Assembly: GCF_900130015.1 (NCBI RefSeq)
Contig: NZ_FQXS01000023.1
Span: 19,898 to 83,897 of the forward strand
Source of the DNA: Desulfofustis glycolicus DSM 9705
Lineage (GTDB): Bacteria; Desulfobacterota; Desulfobulbia; Desulfobulbales; Desulfocapsaceae
Length of the DNA stretch: 64,000 bases
Direction: 5' to 3'
The notes under the pieces are model-generated. The model saw only the letters and a program-made list of their open reading frames with translations, made no database searches and was not told the DNA's origin. The position numbers and the translations under genes were made by a program. The number at the start of each line of letters is the position of its first letter. The stretch's first letter is position 1. Shown in pieces: positions 16,286 to 24,662 of the stretch.

Positions 16286-18418
16286 TCAGGCCAGTCCTTT
16301 CATAGACAGGCTGATGCGTTGTCTGTCGAGGTCCACTTCCAGGACCCGCACCTGTACCTGCTGACGAACCCTGACCACGGCGGCCGGGTCCGACACGAAG
16401 GTATCGGCGAGTTGGCTGATATGGATCAGGCCGTCGCGATGCACGCCGATATCGGCAAAGGCCCCGAACGTGGTGACGTTGGTGATGATCGCCGGTACGA
16501 TCATGCCCGGTTGCAGGTCGGCAGGCTGGTTGATACCCTCGGCAAAGCGAAAGGACTGAAATTGTTGGCGCGGATCGCGTCCCGGTCGAGCCAACTCTTC
16601 CATGATATCGGTCAGCGTCGGCAGGCCGATCGATTCGCTGCAATAGGCGGAGACATCGATTGATTCGCGGAGGGATGGTGAGGCGAGTACGTCCGCAACC
16701 GTGGCGCCGAGGTCGGCGGCCATCTGCTCCACGAGTCCGTATCGTTCCGGGTGAACCGCACTGGCGTCGAGCGGGTGGCTGCCGTCGGAGATCCTGAGAA
16801 AGCCGGCGGCCTGTTCAAAGACCTTGGCCCCGAGTCGTGGCACCTTGAGGAGTTCCCGGCGCGAGCGAAACGGTCCGTGTTGATCGCGATAGTGGACGAT
16901 CGCTACGGCCAGCGCCTCGCCGATGCCCGACACATGGGTGAGCAGTTCACCGCTGGCGGAATTCACCTCGACGCCGACGCTGTTCACGCAACTGGCAACG
17001 ACCTCCGCCAGGCTCGCTTTCAACAGCGCCTGGTTGACATCGTGCTGGTATTGTCCGACCCCGATCGATTTCGGGTCGATCTTGACGAGTTCTGCGAGTG
17101 GGTCCTGCAACCGTCTGCCGATGGACACCGCGCCACGAACGGTAAGATCCAGGTCGGGGAATTCGCGTCGGGCGATCTCCGAAGCGGAATATATGGAAGC
17201 ACCGTCCTCGTTGACCATGGTGATCATGATTCGCTGGTCGAGCCCCACTTCTCTGATGAAGGTTTCAGTCTCCCGGCCGGCCGTGCCGCTGCCGACGGCG
17301 ATGGCTTCGATTCGGTAGGTGTCGGCCAGTTCTTTGACCGTCTGTGCTGCCGCCGACCGCTGTTTCTCCCCTTGGGTCGGGTAAATGGTGGTGGTATGCA
17401 AGAGGCGTCCCTGGCCGTCGAGACAGACCAGCTTGGCGCCGGTGCGAAAGCCCGGGTCAAGTGCCATGACACGTTTCTGGCCGAGCGGCGGGGCGAGCAG
17501 CAGGTGGCGCAGGTTGTCGGCAAAAACGGTGATGGCCTCGCGGTCGGCCTTGTCCTTGAACTCCTGCCTGATCTCATTTTCCAGCGATGGAGCGAGCAGT
17601 CGTTTGTAACCGTCTTCGATGGCGGCGAGCACCTGATCGCGGTGTGGGGAAGGTTTGAGCCAGCGCTTGGTCAACTCGGCGAGGGCCGCCTGTTCATCGG
17701 GCCTGATCGATACAGACAGCATTTTTTCCGTCTCGCCGCGTAGCAGGGCCAGCAGCCGATGTCCGGCGATCCGGGTGATCGGTTCCTGCCACTGGAAATA
17801 GTCGCGGTACTTCGCAGCGGCCTCGCGGTTTTTCTCGACCACTCGCGAGACGACGCTCGCCCGGCGGCGAAAAAACTCTCGCATGGCGCTTCTCGTGGCC
17901 GGATCTTCGGTAACCCGTTCGGCGATGATGTCTCGCGCTCCGGCAAGGGCCGCCGCCGCGTCCGGTACCTGTTGGTCGGGATTGATGAACCTGGAGAGTA
18001 CCAGTTCCTCCTGACCCTGCTCCAGTAACAGCTTGGCCAGCGGTTCCAGCCCTCGTTCCCGGGCGATGGCGGCTCGGGTCCTGCGTTTTGGGCGAAACGG
18101 CAGGTAGATATCCTCGAGTTCGGTCAGGGTGGTGGCCCCGTTCAGATTGGCAGCCAGCTGCTCGGTGAGCAATTGGCGCTCTTGCAGGGAAGAAATGACG
18201 GCGGCCCGGCGCTTGACCAGCTCATGATGCCGACTGAGTTGATCCTTGATGGTGGTCAAGGCGACTTCGTCAAGGCATCCGGTAACCTCCTTGCGGTAGC
18301 GAGCGATAAACGGGACGGTGGCGCCACCGTCAAACAGTTCGGCGGCGGCCGCAACCTGTCGGCCGGTTATGCCGAGCCATGCAGCGATAGTCAGATGATG
18401 GGTTGCCGGGACGGTCAT
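16286..18418 (-). CDS. tex: Tex-family RNA-binding transcription accessory protein
   Basis: 710-aa Tex protein. In order: the N-terminal helical region (VPFIARYRKEVTG near residue 35), the YqgF/RNase H-like domain (VMALDPGFRTGAKLVCLD near 320), the helix-hairpin-helix part (NSASGELLTHVSGIGEALA near 490), and a C-terminal S1 RNA-binding domain (about 640-705, GMIVPAIITNVTTFGAFADIG). Length and order match the family closely. The ATG at 18418 is preferred over a TTG two codons earlier. Tex is a conserved nucleic-acid-binding protein linked to transcription and ribosome-associated functions. Confidence 0.96.
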   Translation of the reverse strand: MTVPATHHLTIAAWLGITGRQVAAAAELFDGGATVPFIARYRKEVTGCLDEVALTTIKDQLSRHHELVKRRAAVISSLQERQLLTEQLAANLNGATTLTELEDIYLPFRPKRRTRAAIARERGLEPLAKLLLEQGQEELVLSRFINPDQQVPDAAAALAGARDIIAERVTEDPATRSAMREFFRRRASVVSRVVEKNREAAAKYRDYFQWQEPITRIAGHRLLALLRGETEKMLSVSIRPDEQAALAELTKRWLKPSPHRDQVLAAIEDGYKRLLAPSLENEIRQEFKDKADREAITVFADNLRHLLLAPPLGQKRVMALDPGFRTGAKLVCLDGQGRLLHTTTIYPTQGEKQRSAAAQTVKELADTYRIEAIAVGSGTAGRETETFIREVGLDQRIMITMVNEDGASIYSASEIARREFPDLDLTVRGAVSIGRRLQDPLAELVKIDPKSIGVGQYQHDVNQALLKASLAEVVASCVNSVGVEVNSASGELLTHVSGIGEALAVAIVHYRDQHGPFRSRRELLKVPRLGAKVFEQAAGFLRISDGSHPLDASAVHPERYGLVEQMAADLGATVADVLASPSLRESIDVSAYCSESIGLPTLTDIMEELARPGRDPRQQFQSFRFAEGINQPADLQPGMIVPAIITNVTTFGAFADIGVHRDGLIHISQLADTFVSDPAAVVRVRQQVQVRVLEVDLDRQRISLSMKGLA

Positions 18419-18551
18419 TTTCAAACGTGAAAGCAGGCATGTTTATGGTATGGTTCGCAGGTCATTCCGGTGAACCGGGATGGCGCCATCATAGTAACGA
18501 AGTGATGGCAACGCAAGAGAGATTGGCGGGGATATCCGCGGGAGGAGATCA

Positions 18552-18746
18552 ATGGCCCGGCACCGTTGTGACAGTTGTTCGTTCCGGAAAAAAAATGAAA
18601 CCAACCCGAGCTCATTGCTCGGCCGGCTCTGGTTGTTTCATACCAGATTTTGTCCCGGTTGGCGCCGCTATCTAGCCGAATTGCCGGAAAACGAGCGGCG
18701 CGAGGTGATCCGGCGCAGCACGAATAAGCGGGAAAAACGGGCATGA
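18552..18746 (+). CDS. Small basic protein with CxxC motif, unknown function
   Basis: 64 codons giving a basic protein with a Cys pair (CDSC, residues 6-9), a third Cys in HTRFCPGW, and an Arg/Glu-rich tail (ENERREVIRRSTNKREK). The stop codon overlaps the start of the next gene (ATGA at 18743), which supports it as a real translated gene. I do not recognise the family. The Cys spacing could bind a metal, but no fourth ligand is evident. Confidence 0.6.
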   Translation: MARHRCDSCSFRKKNETNPSSLLGRLWLFHTRFCPGWRRYLAELPENERREVIRRSTNKREKRA

Positions 18747-19180
18747 GACAGCGGATTGTCCTGGTTCTGCTGCTGCTGCTCGGGCTGGTCGTGCTGCAGC
18801 AGCGTTATCACTGGTTTTTCGACGAGCCGTCCGGCGAGATCGTCTCCTCCGCAGAGCAACTGCAGCAGGCCTTTCGTGATCGGCGCAGTTCGATTCAGGT
18901 CGAAGGGCGGGGAACCATTATCAAGGTTCTCAAAGACGATCGTCAGGGGAGTCGGCATCAGCGTTTTATTCTCGAGTTGCCGACCGGACAGACACTGCTC
19001 GTCAGCCACAATATCGATCTGGCGCCACGGATCGATACGCTGCGTATCGGTGACCAGGTCGAGTTCTTCGGGATCTATGAATATAACGATCAGGGCGGTG
19101 TGATCCACTGGACCCATCATGATCCGGCGGGCAGACATGTGGATGGTTGGATCAGGCATAACGGACGTCTGTATCGCTAG
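18743..19180 (+). CDS. DUF3465-like secreted or anchored protein
   Basis: 145-aa protein with an N-terminal hydrophobic signal/anchor (VLVLLLLLGLVVLQ). The rest resembles DUF3465: GRGTIIKVLKDD, SRHQRFILEL, LLVSHNIDLAPRI, GDQVEFFGIYEYN and a C-terminal IHWTHHDPAGRH with a His cluster. That family has an OB-fold-like pattern and no known function. It is coupled to the preceding small gene by an ATGA overlap. Confidence 0.75.
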   Translation: MRQRIVLVLLLLLGLVVLQQRYHWFFDEPSGEIVSSAEQLQQAFRDRRSSIQVEGRGTIIKVLKDDRQGSRHQRFILELPTGQTLLVSHNIDLAPRIDTLRIGDQVEFFGIYEYNDQGGVIHWTHHDPAGRHVDGWIRHNGRLYR

Positions 19181-19190
19181 GGGCGACCAC

Positions 19191-19235
19191 CGGACCTTCG
19201 CGATAAAGCATCCGGTAGAACCGACCAGCCCTGGG
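19191..19235 (+). repeat. Palindromic dispersed repeat, family B, fragment
   Basis: About 45 bp (CGGACCTTCGCGATAAAGCA, then TCCGGTAGAACCGACCAGCC) that match the right arm of family B at 12856-12889 and 30888-30926. The left arm is not recognisable, so this is a solo end. Confidence 0.55.
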
Positions 19236-19315
19236 ATTGATTTCATCGCATGGCAACAAGGACAGTTGCCGGTAATAACCGGATAGGGAAACGATTATCG
19301 AATGGGAGGTGAGCC

Positions 19316-20140
19316 ATGTACAGCAGTGTTGCCGATGCCATCGGTCTGAAATACGAGCCGCTGGTCGTGCTGTTTGCCGACAGCAAACCCGAACAGGCCA
19401 GGCAGTTTAAAGAAGGCAAGTGGGGCTGCGTGATGTTCATGGTGGCGGCGGTCTTGAAAGGGGAGACCGCGGTGTTTGATCGTTCCAGCTTTGGCTGCTT
19501 TGGCGGCGGGACCGGTCTCGGTTTCGGCGATCAGTACGAAAATTTTCCCGGCGGCAAGGGCTGCTTTCAGTATTTCTTGTCGGTCGGCAACGACCAGTGG
19601 TCCCATGGCCGGGAGGCGGCCGAGCAGGTCAAGCCGTTCATGCGGCCGGCGGCGTTCAAACATTTCACCCATGGAGAGCGGTACTTCAAGTCGCCGGAGC
19701 TGGTCGGCCAATTTATCCAGAGCCTGCCGATCACCACGGTACCCGCTCCCTATGTGGTATTCAAACCGCTCGTCGAGGTGATCGAGGAAGAGGAACAACC
19801 GGAGGTCATCGTCTTCTTCGGGAACATGGACCAGATTGCCGCGCTGACCGTGTTGGTCAATTATGGTCGCGGCCATAATGAAAATGTGATTTTTCCGTAT
19901 GCCGCCGGCTGTCAGTCGATCGGCATTTATCCGCTGGCCGAGGCGCGGCGTGATCTGCCGCGGGCAGTGCTGGGTCTTAACGATCTGTCCGCCCGGGTAT
20001 ACCTGAAGCGGCTGCTTCGCGACGACGTCCTCAGTTTTGCGGTACCGCTGAAACTGTTTCGGGAAATGGAGAACAATCTCGAAGAGAGTTTTCTCTCGGG
20101 TGACACCTGGCGGGAACTGCGCACGATGGGGTCGTTTTGA
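19316..20140 (+). CDS. DUF169 family protein
   Basis: 274-aa protein of the DUF169 family, common in anaerobes and archaea. It starts VADAIGLKYEPLVVLFADSKPE and has a Cys-containing motif SSFGCFGGGTGLGFG around residues 58-74 and another Cys in AAGCQSIGIYPLAEA near residue 200. These cysteines could bind a metal or cofactor, but the function is not known. GGGAGGTGAGCC lies just upstream of the ATG. It stands alone on the plus strand. Confidence 0.85.
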   Translation: MYSSVADAIGLKYEPLVVLFADSKPEQARQFKEGKWGCVMFMVAAVLKGETAVFDRSSFGCFGGGTGLGFGDQYENFPGGKGCFQYFLSVGNDQWSHGREAAEQVKPFMRPAAFKHFTHGERYFKSPELVGQFIQSLPITTVPAPYVVFKPLVEVIEEEEQPEVIVFFGNMDQIAALTVLVNYGRGHNENVIFPYAAGCQSIGIYPLAEARRDLPRAVLGLNDLSARVYLKRLLRDDVLSFAVPLKLFREMENNLEESFLSGDTWRELRTMGSF

Positions 20141-20157
20141 GCACCATGTAGCGACGG

Positions 20158-20589
20158 TTATTGCTCACCGATTGACGCCCCCCTGTGAAAACCGAGATAC
20201 GAGCTGAGAAAATACGGCAAGCTGCTCCGCCGAAACAGCTCTGCATCCCAATCCTCTTCTGCGACGATGGAGCGATGGTCCGGGTTGAGTACGTAGACGC
20301 CGGCCTTGGTCGTTGTGTCGGCAGAGATTGACACCACTTCGATCCGGCGACGGTAATAGTCCCCTTCAAAGGTATCGAGTCTGTCGATATCGTCAGCTGC
20401 GATATCGAGATAGACCATACCGTCTATCCGATCTTCCGGAAGAGCGTTCAGCGCCACCGGATACACTTCTCCCTTGACGGCCTTGCGTCGATAGCCGGGC
20501 AGCGTCGCCGGTCGGCAGCGGTAATTACCGTGGACAACGCGGGACCAGACCTCCCGGAACATCAGTGAACCGTACGTGAAGATGTGCAT
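20158..20589 (-). CDS. Gamma-glutamylcyclotransferase-like (AIG2 fold) protein
   Basis: 143-aa protein with the family signature YGSLM at residues 6-10, which forms the substrate-binding loop, then LPGYRRKAV and LDTFEGDYYRR, where the Glu is in the position of the catalytic acid. Length and motif order fit the stand-alone GGCT-like/AIG2 proteins that act on gamma-glutamyl or related amines. The substrate is unknown. It converges on the DUF169 gene. Confidence 0.82.
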   Translation of the reverse strand: MHIFTYGSLMFREVWSRVVHGNYRCRPATLPGYRRKAVKGEVYPVALNALPEDRIDGMVYLDIAADDIDRLDTFEGDYYRRRIEVVSISADTTTKAGVYVLNPDHRSIVAEEDWDAELFRRSSLPYFLSSYLGFHRGASIGEQ

Positions 20590-20658
20590 GGTGATTGAAG
20601 CCAGGGTAGAATCAGAGAAACGGACCGCAGAAACGTATCGTTTCAGGAGCCCCTTCTA

Positions 20659-21060
20659 TCATCCTTTAGGTTCTCTTTCGGGAAGAGAAATATCCAGCCA
20701 CCCCAGGGCATCAGCTTTGCTCTTGAAGCTGCTCATCGCCACTGGCGAGCCCTCGATTTCCAGCTGTGCGTCGATCATCCGGCCGAGACCGAAGTCAAGA
20801 TCCTTGGCGAATACCAGGGCGGATTTGCCGCCGCGGCGATTGGCGATTTGTGGCCTTATATAGTGGGCCAGCGAGGAGATATCGTCGCTTGAGATGGAGG
20901 TCACGTCTGCTGTGGAAAAGTCCCAGAGAGAATGCAGGGTTGGTTGACCACCGTAGTAATCGTGCAATTCCTCGAGGATGGTGTCGGCGCTGATCACTCC
21001 ATGGGCGGTGAAGATCGTCAGCTCACTGTCGGGGTAGCTCTGTCTGTCTATGGATTTCAT
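20659..21060 (-). CDS. SpoIIAA/STAS-like hypothetical protein
   Basis: 133-aa protein. An N-terminal beta-rich part (DSELTIFTAHGVISADTILEE) is followed by HSLWDFSTADVTSISSDDIS and KSALVFAKDLDFGLGRM, an arrangement seen in STAS/SpoIIAA-like proteins of environmental bacteria. No catalytic residues are evident. It lies 69 bp upstream of the GGCT-like gene on the same strand. The family assignment is tentative. Confidence 0.6.
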   Translation of the reverse strand: MKSIDRQSYPDSELTIFTAHGVISADTILEELHDYYGGQPTLHSLWDFSTADVTSISSDDISSLAHYIRPQIANRRGGKSALVFAKDLDFGLGRMIDAQLEIEGSPVAMSSFKSKADALGWLDISLPEREPKG

Positions 21061-21247
21061 CGGGAAACCTTTGCCGCGGTGGCGGCCATTGCTGACAAAG
21101 CAAGCGTTAGGCGGGATCTGGTGGACCGTATTTCACTTTTTCGTCGGCAGAAGATCTTCGCCGTTATCAGGTAATCATTATAGACGATCAGACAGCCTTT
21201 ACCAAAGTTCCATACACATCGTGATTTTTTTTATATGAAAATCGGCG

Positions 21248-21267
21248 GGACAGGTTTTAACCTGTCC
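21248..21267. promoter_or_regulatory. Short perfect inverted repeat (operator or hairpin)
   Basis: GGACAGGTT-TT-AACCTGTCC, a perfect 9-bp inverted repeat with a 2-nt centre. It is too tight for a good RNA hairpin and looks more like an operator half-site pair; there is no T-run after it. The regulator is unknown. Confidence 0.4.
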
Positions 21268-21358
21268 ACCGCTCAATTTCAAAAACCAACCAGCAATTCC
21301 GACCACGGCGCTGATTTTCATCGTTCGTTGTGACGTCCCGTCATGGGGGTTATACGAA

Positions 21359-21391
21359 AATCATTTCCCCGGGCTGGCCGGGAAAATGATT
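21359..21391. repeat. Hairpin abutting repeat fragment
   Basis: AATCATTTCCCCGG and CCGGGAAAATGATT pair (one mismatch) around a 5-nt loop. The right end touches the family A fragment at 21392. Not followed by a T-run, so not a classical terminator. Confidence 0.45.
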
Positions 21392-21434
21392 GGCGCCTCG
21401 ATATTGAACGAAATTCCGAATTTTCAAGATCCCC
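21392..21434 (-). repeat. Foldback repeat, family A, fragment
   Basis: About 43 bp (GGCGCCTCGATATTGAACGA, then AATTCCGAATTTTCAAGATC) that match one arm end of family A in reverse orientation (compare 42447-42470 and 62849-62891). The rest of the element is missing and is replaced by the hairpin at 21359-21391. Confidence 0.65.
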
Positions 21435-21508
21435 AGAGCTATAAAGCTATCCCCTGCTGTGTGGCTATGCGATTGATTTTTGCAGCCCGGCAGGACACCG
21501 TTGTTTAG

Positions 21509-21524
21509 TGGCACGGTTCTTGCT
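21509..21524 (+). promoter_or_regulatory. Sigma-54 (-24/-12) promoter of nifV
   Basis: TGGCACGGTTCTTGCT is a perfect match to the TGGCAC-N5-TTGC(T/A) consensus. It would start transcription near 21536, about 22 nt before the nifV ATG. Confidence 0.9.
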
Positions 21525-21557
21525 CAATTAAGGAAAACCATCATTAACGGAGCAGCC

Positions 21558-22670
21558 ATGAATACACGTTATCAGATTATCGACACTACCCTGCGAGAAG
21601 GCGAACAGGCTCCCGGTGTGGTCTTTACCTCCGAACAGAAACGTCTCATTATCGGATGGTTGTCCGGGATCGGAATCAGTGAGGTTGAGCTTGGCTTTGC
21701 CGCCCCGCTGGCGCCATGTCAAGCATCGCTGGTACGTTTTTGTCGTGAGCGCTATCCTTCCTTGCAACTTTCGTTGTGGAGCCGATGCCTTGCCGAAGAC
21801 ATCGAGCAGGCTGCCGTAGCCGGAGTCGATACGGTTTCGTTGTCCATTCCGGTCTCCGATCTATTGCTGGCAACCAAGCTCGGCAGAAATCGCCGGTGGG
21901 CGGAACGAACGGCCTGTGACGCGATCCATCGGGTTCGAGAACTGGGCTTGTCCGCCGCCATCGGTTTTGAGGACGCTACCCGCGCCGATCGGACTTTTCT
22001 GTTGGAATTGTCGTCCCGGGTTGAGGAGGCAGGTGCCTGGCGGATACGTCTGGCTGATACGGTTGGCATTGTCTCGCCCCTGGCGATGGCCGGCTTGGTC
22101 GGTGAATTAGGACGAGCGTTGCATAGCGCGCAAATTGCCGTTCACACCCATAACGATTTCGGGATGGCGACCGCTAATGCCCTGGCGGCACTCGATGCCG
22201 GCGCCACCTGGGTGGATGCAACGGTGCTTGGGCTCGGGGAGCGATGCGGCTGCGCACGACTCGAAGAAGTAGTCGGTTATCTGACGCTGGTACGCGATGT
22301 CCCCGAACTGTCTATCTCCTGTCTGGTCGAGTTGGCACATGAAGTCGCTGCAATGACGCGCCGACCGGTCTCTCCATGGGCCCCGGTGACCGGAGCGTCA
22401 ATTTTCACCTGTGAAAGCGGGCTGCATTTACAGGGATTGCTCGTTGATTCCCGCACCTACGAACCGTATCCTCCGGAGCTGGTTGGCGCTCGTCGCATGC
22501 TGCAGGTCGGCGCAAAGAGCGGCAGGGCGGCGATGCGGCAGATGCTGGCCGGAGAGGGAGGAGATGAGCGTTGTCTTTCGGCAGAACAGGCCGGCAGAGT
22601 CCGTGATCGAGCACGCTCCCTGGGACGGGGGATGACCAGGGAAGAGCTGACCGCCTTGCTTGCAAAGTAA
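21558..22670 (+). CDS. nifV: Homocitrate synthase
   Basis: 370-aa protein of the homocitrate/isopropylmalate synthase family. DTTLREGEQAPGV (residues 9-21) has the metal-binding Asp and catalytic Arg, HTHNDFGMATANALAAL carries the metal-binding HxH, and the short length lacks the LeuA regulatory domain, as in NifV. It condenses 2-oxoglutarate with acetyl-CoA to (R)-homocitrate, the organic ligand of FeMo-co. The sigma-54 promoter 34-49 bp upstream supports nif regulation. I chose the ATG at 21558 (AACGGAGC upstream) over an in-frame TTG at 21480 that lies before the promoter. Confidence 0.93.
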   Translation: MNTRYQIIDTTLREGEQAPGVVFTSEQKRLIIGWLSGIGISEVELGFAAPLAPCQASLVRFCRERYPSLQLSLWSRCLAEDIEQAAVAGVDTVSLSIPVSDLLLATKLGRNRRWAERTACDAIHRVRELGLSAAIGFEDATRADRTFLLELSSRVEEAGAWRIRLADTVGIVSPLAMAGLVGELGRALHSAQIAVHTHNDFGMATANALAALDAGATWVDATVLGLGERCGCARLEEVVGYLTLVRDVPELSISCLVELAHEVAAMTRRPVSPWAPVTGASIFTCESGLHLQGLLVDSRTYEPYPPELVGARRMLQVGAKSGRAAMRQMLAGEGGDERCLSAEQAGRVRDRARSLGRGMTREELTALLAK

Positions 22671-22814
22671 AATTGTCGAGGGAAGGATATGGTAGATGCC
22701 GTTGTTCTGGGTTGCTCCTGGTCATTATGGGTTAGAAAATCGAATTTGTTTGAAGAAGGCCCCTTGTCTACTTAATAATAATTCATCTTTGCTGAGTAAT
22801 CTTTACTCAGGATT

Positions 22815-22958
22815 GGAGAGCTTGAAAAATTCGGAATTTCGTTCAAGATTGAGGCGTGCATGAAAATTTTACCGCAGGCATATATATGATATTCCGAGGA
22901 TAAACTTTGATTGCGCAACGATGAGATTGAGCGAAATGACAATTTTTCAAGGTTTCCT
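22815..22958 (+). repeat. Foldback dispersed repeat, family A, copy 2
   Basis: About 144 bp from GGAGAGCTTGAAAAATTCGG to AATTTTTCAAGGTTTCC. Nearly identical to copy 1 at 14457-14601 over most of its length (for example TTTTACCGCAGGCATATA and GATATTCCGAGGATAAA). It fills most of the 335-bp gap between nifV and tupA. Confidence 0.85.
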
Positions 22959-23005
22959 ATTGTTTTCGGCACGATCCCCCAACCTCAATAAAAGGAATGA
23001 TCATT

Positions 23006-23848
23006 ATGAAGAAAACGTTTTTATGTACTATCGCCTTACTTCTCTCCTGCTTTGTCGCTATGGCTGTAGCCGAAGACAAAGTTATCACCATGAGCACGAC
23101 AACCAGTACCGAGGCCTCCGGGTTGCTCGATTATCTGCTGCCCGAATTCCAAAAGGATACCGGTATAACCGTACGAGTGATGGCTAAGGGGACCGGGGCG
23201 GCATTGAAAGACGGCATGGACGGTAATGCCGATGTGGTCTTTGTGCACGACCAGAAACGAGAGAAGACGTTCGTTGCCGAGGGGTACGGCACGAAACGCT
23301 ACTACGTGATGTACAACGATTTCATCCTTGTCGGCCCGCCGGCGGATCCGGCCAAACTGAAGTCTGCTCCGGGCGTTGTCGATGCGATGAAGCAGATTGC
23401 CGCAGCCGAGGCACCGTTTGTCTCGCGCGGAGACAACAGTGGCACCCATTCCCGGGAAAAGCAGCTCTGGGCTGCCACCGGGTTGCCGGTCACCGATGCC
23501 GGCGCGCCGCAGGATAGTGACGGATGGTATTTCTCCATTGGCCAAGGGATGGGCGAAGCGCTCATTTTCGCCCAGGAAAAAATGGGATATGTCCTTGCCG
23601 ATCGGGGCACCTACCTGAATTACAAGTTTGGCCGTGAGGAACCGCTCGAACTGGAAATCGTCTACGAGGGTGACGACCTGTTGAAAAACCCGTATGGCGT
23701 GATCCCGGTCAATCCGGACAAGCATCCCCATGTAAAATTCGAATTGGCCGATCAGTTTGCCAAATGGCTTGTTTCCCCGCGCGGTCAAGAAGTCATCGGC
23801 AGCTACAAATTGCTCGGCAAACCACTGTTTTACCCGGACGCCAACTAG
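23006..23848 (+). CDS. tupA: Tungstate ABC transporter substrate-binding protein
   Basis: 280-aa periplasmic oxyanion-binding protein. Signal peptide MKKTFLCTIALLLSCFVAMAVA (residues 1-22). The mature part opens with VITMSTTTSTEASGLLDYLLP, the TTTS oxyanion-binding loop of TupA/WtpA-like proteins, and has FVSRGDNSGTHSREKQLW, a second anion-binding loop, near residue 135. These are diagnostic of TupA rather than ModA. AAAGGA lies 9 nt before this ATG, which I prefer to an ATG three codons earlier. Tungstate would serve formate dehydrogenase or aldehyde oxidoreductases. Confidence 0.94.
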   Translation: MKKTFLCTIALLLSCFVAMAVAEDKVITMSTTTSTEASGLLDYLLPEFQKDTGITVRVMAKGTGAALKDGMDGNADVVFVHDQKREKTFVAEGYGTKRYYVMYNDFILVGPPADPAKLKSAPGVVDAMKQIAAAEAPFVSRGDNSGTHSREKQLWAATGLPVTDAGAPQDSDGWYFSIGQGMGEALIFAQEKMGYVLADRGTYLNYKFGREEPLELEIVYEGDDLLKNPYGVIPVNPDKHPHVKFELADQFAKWLVSPRGQEVIGSYKLLGKPLFYPDAN

Positions 23849-23960
23849 CAGAAGGAGTCGATATAAGCAGGAAGCCCCTGCATCAGAACGGGAGATACCC
23901 TGGTTCCGGGAGGTTGCCTCGTGCGCCTTCCGGAATTTTATATAGTGAGCGCACCATGTT

Positions 23961-24662
23961 ATGGATTTCCTGAGCCAAAGTCTCGCTGCCGCTCTAGAGA
24001 TGATCTGGTCTCTGGACGACGAGATGTATTTCATCGTTTATATCTCGCTTTCCGTCAGCTTCTTTTCGACGCTGATTGCCTCACTATTCGGGGTTCCGCT
24101 CGGTTTTTTGATAGCTGTCAACCACTTTTCCGGTAAGCGAGTTCTGATAACCATCCTCAATACGCTGCTGGCCCTGCCGACCGTGGTTATCGGTTTGTTC
24201 GTCTATGCTTTCCTGTCCCGCCGGGGCGTGCTTGGTTTCCTGGGTATGCTGTATACTCCGGAGGCCATTGTCGTTGGCCAGGTAATTCTGATCCTACCCT
24301 GGGTGGCTGTGTTTACTATGGCCGCGGTCAGTCGTATTGACGAACGGTATCGTTATACCGCTTTGACGCTGGGAGCCACCCGCCTGCATGCGGCGCTGGT
24401 TGTTGCAAGGGAGGCGAGATTCGGTATCATCGCCGCCATTATTGCCGCATTTGGCAGGGTTATCGCGGAAATCGGCATAGCTATGATGCTTGGCGGCAAT
24501 ATCAAAGGGTTCACTAGGACGATGACCACCGCCATGGCGCTGGAACATAACAAGGGCGAGTTCGTGCTGGCCGTCGCTCTGGGCATCGTCCTCTTGTCGG
24601 TCAGTCTTGTGATGAATATCGTTTTCCAGTTGATTCAAGGACGATACGGAGTCCAGCGATGA
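23961..24662 (+). CDS. tupB: Tungstate ABC transporter permease
   Basis: 233-aa integral membrane protein with about five helices and the ABC permease EAA loop (LTLGATRLHAALVVAREARFGIIAA). The GGNIKGFTRTMTTAMALEHNKGEF region is typical of TupB. It lies 112 bp downstream of tupA and overlaps tupC by 4 bp (ATGA at 24659). Confidence 0.93.
   Translation: MDFLSQSLAAALEMIWSLDDEMYFIVYISLSVSFFSTLIASLFGVPLGFLIAVNHFSGKRVLITILNTLLALPTVVIGLFVYAFLSRRGVLGFLGMLYTPEAIVVGQVILILPWVAVFTMAAVSRIDERYRYTALTLGATRLHAALVVAREARFGIIAAIIAAFGRVIAEIGIAMMLGGNIKGFTRTMTTAMALEHNKGEFVLAVALGIVLLSVSLVMNIVFQLIQGRYGVQR

Larger units (their letters stand above)
21061..21557. promoter_or_regulatory. Upstream region of nifV with hairpins and repeat fragment
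   Basis: 497 bp without a gene. It holds a 9-bp-stem hairpin at 21248-21267, a 14-bp-stem hairpin at 21359-21391 joined directly to a family A fragment at 21392-21434, and a sigma-54 promoter at 21509-21524. No TGT-N10-ACA NifA site was found. Confidence 0.55.
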
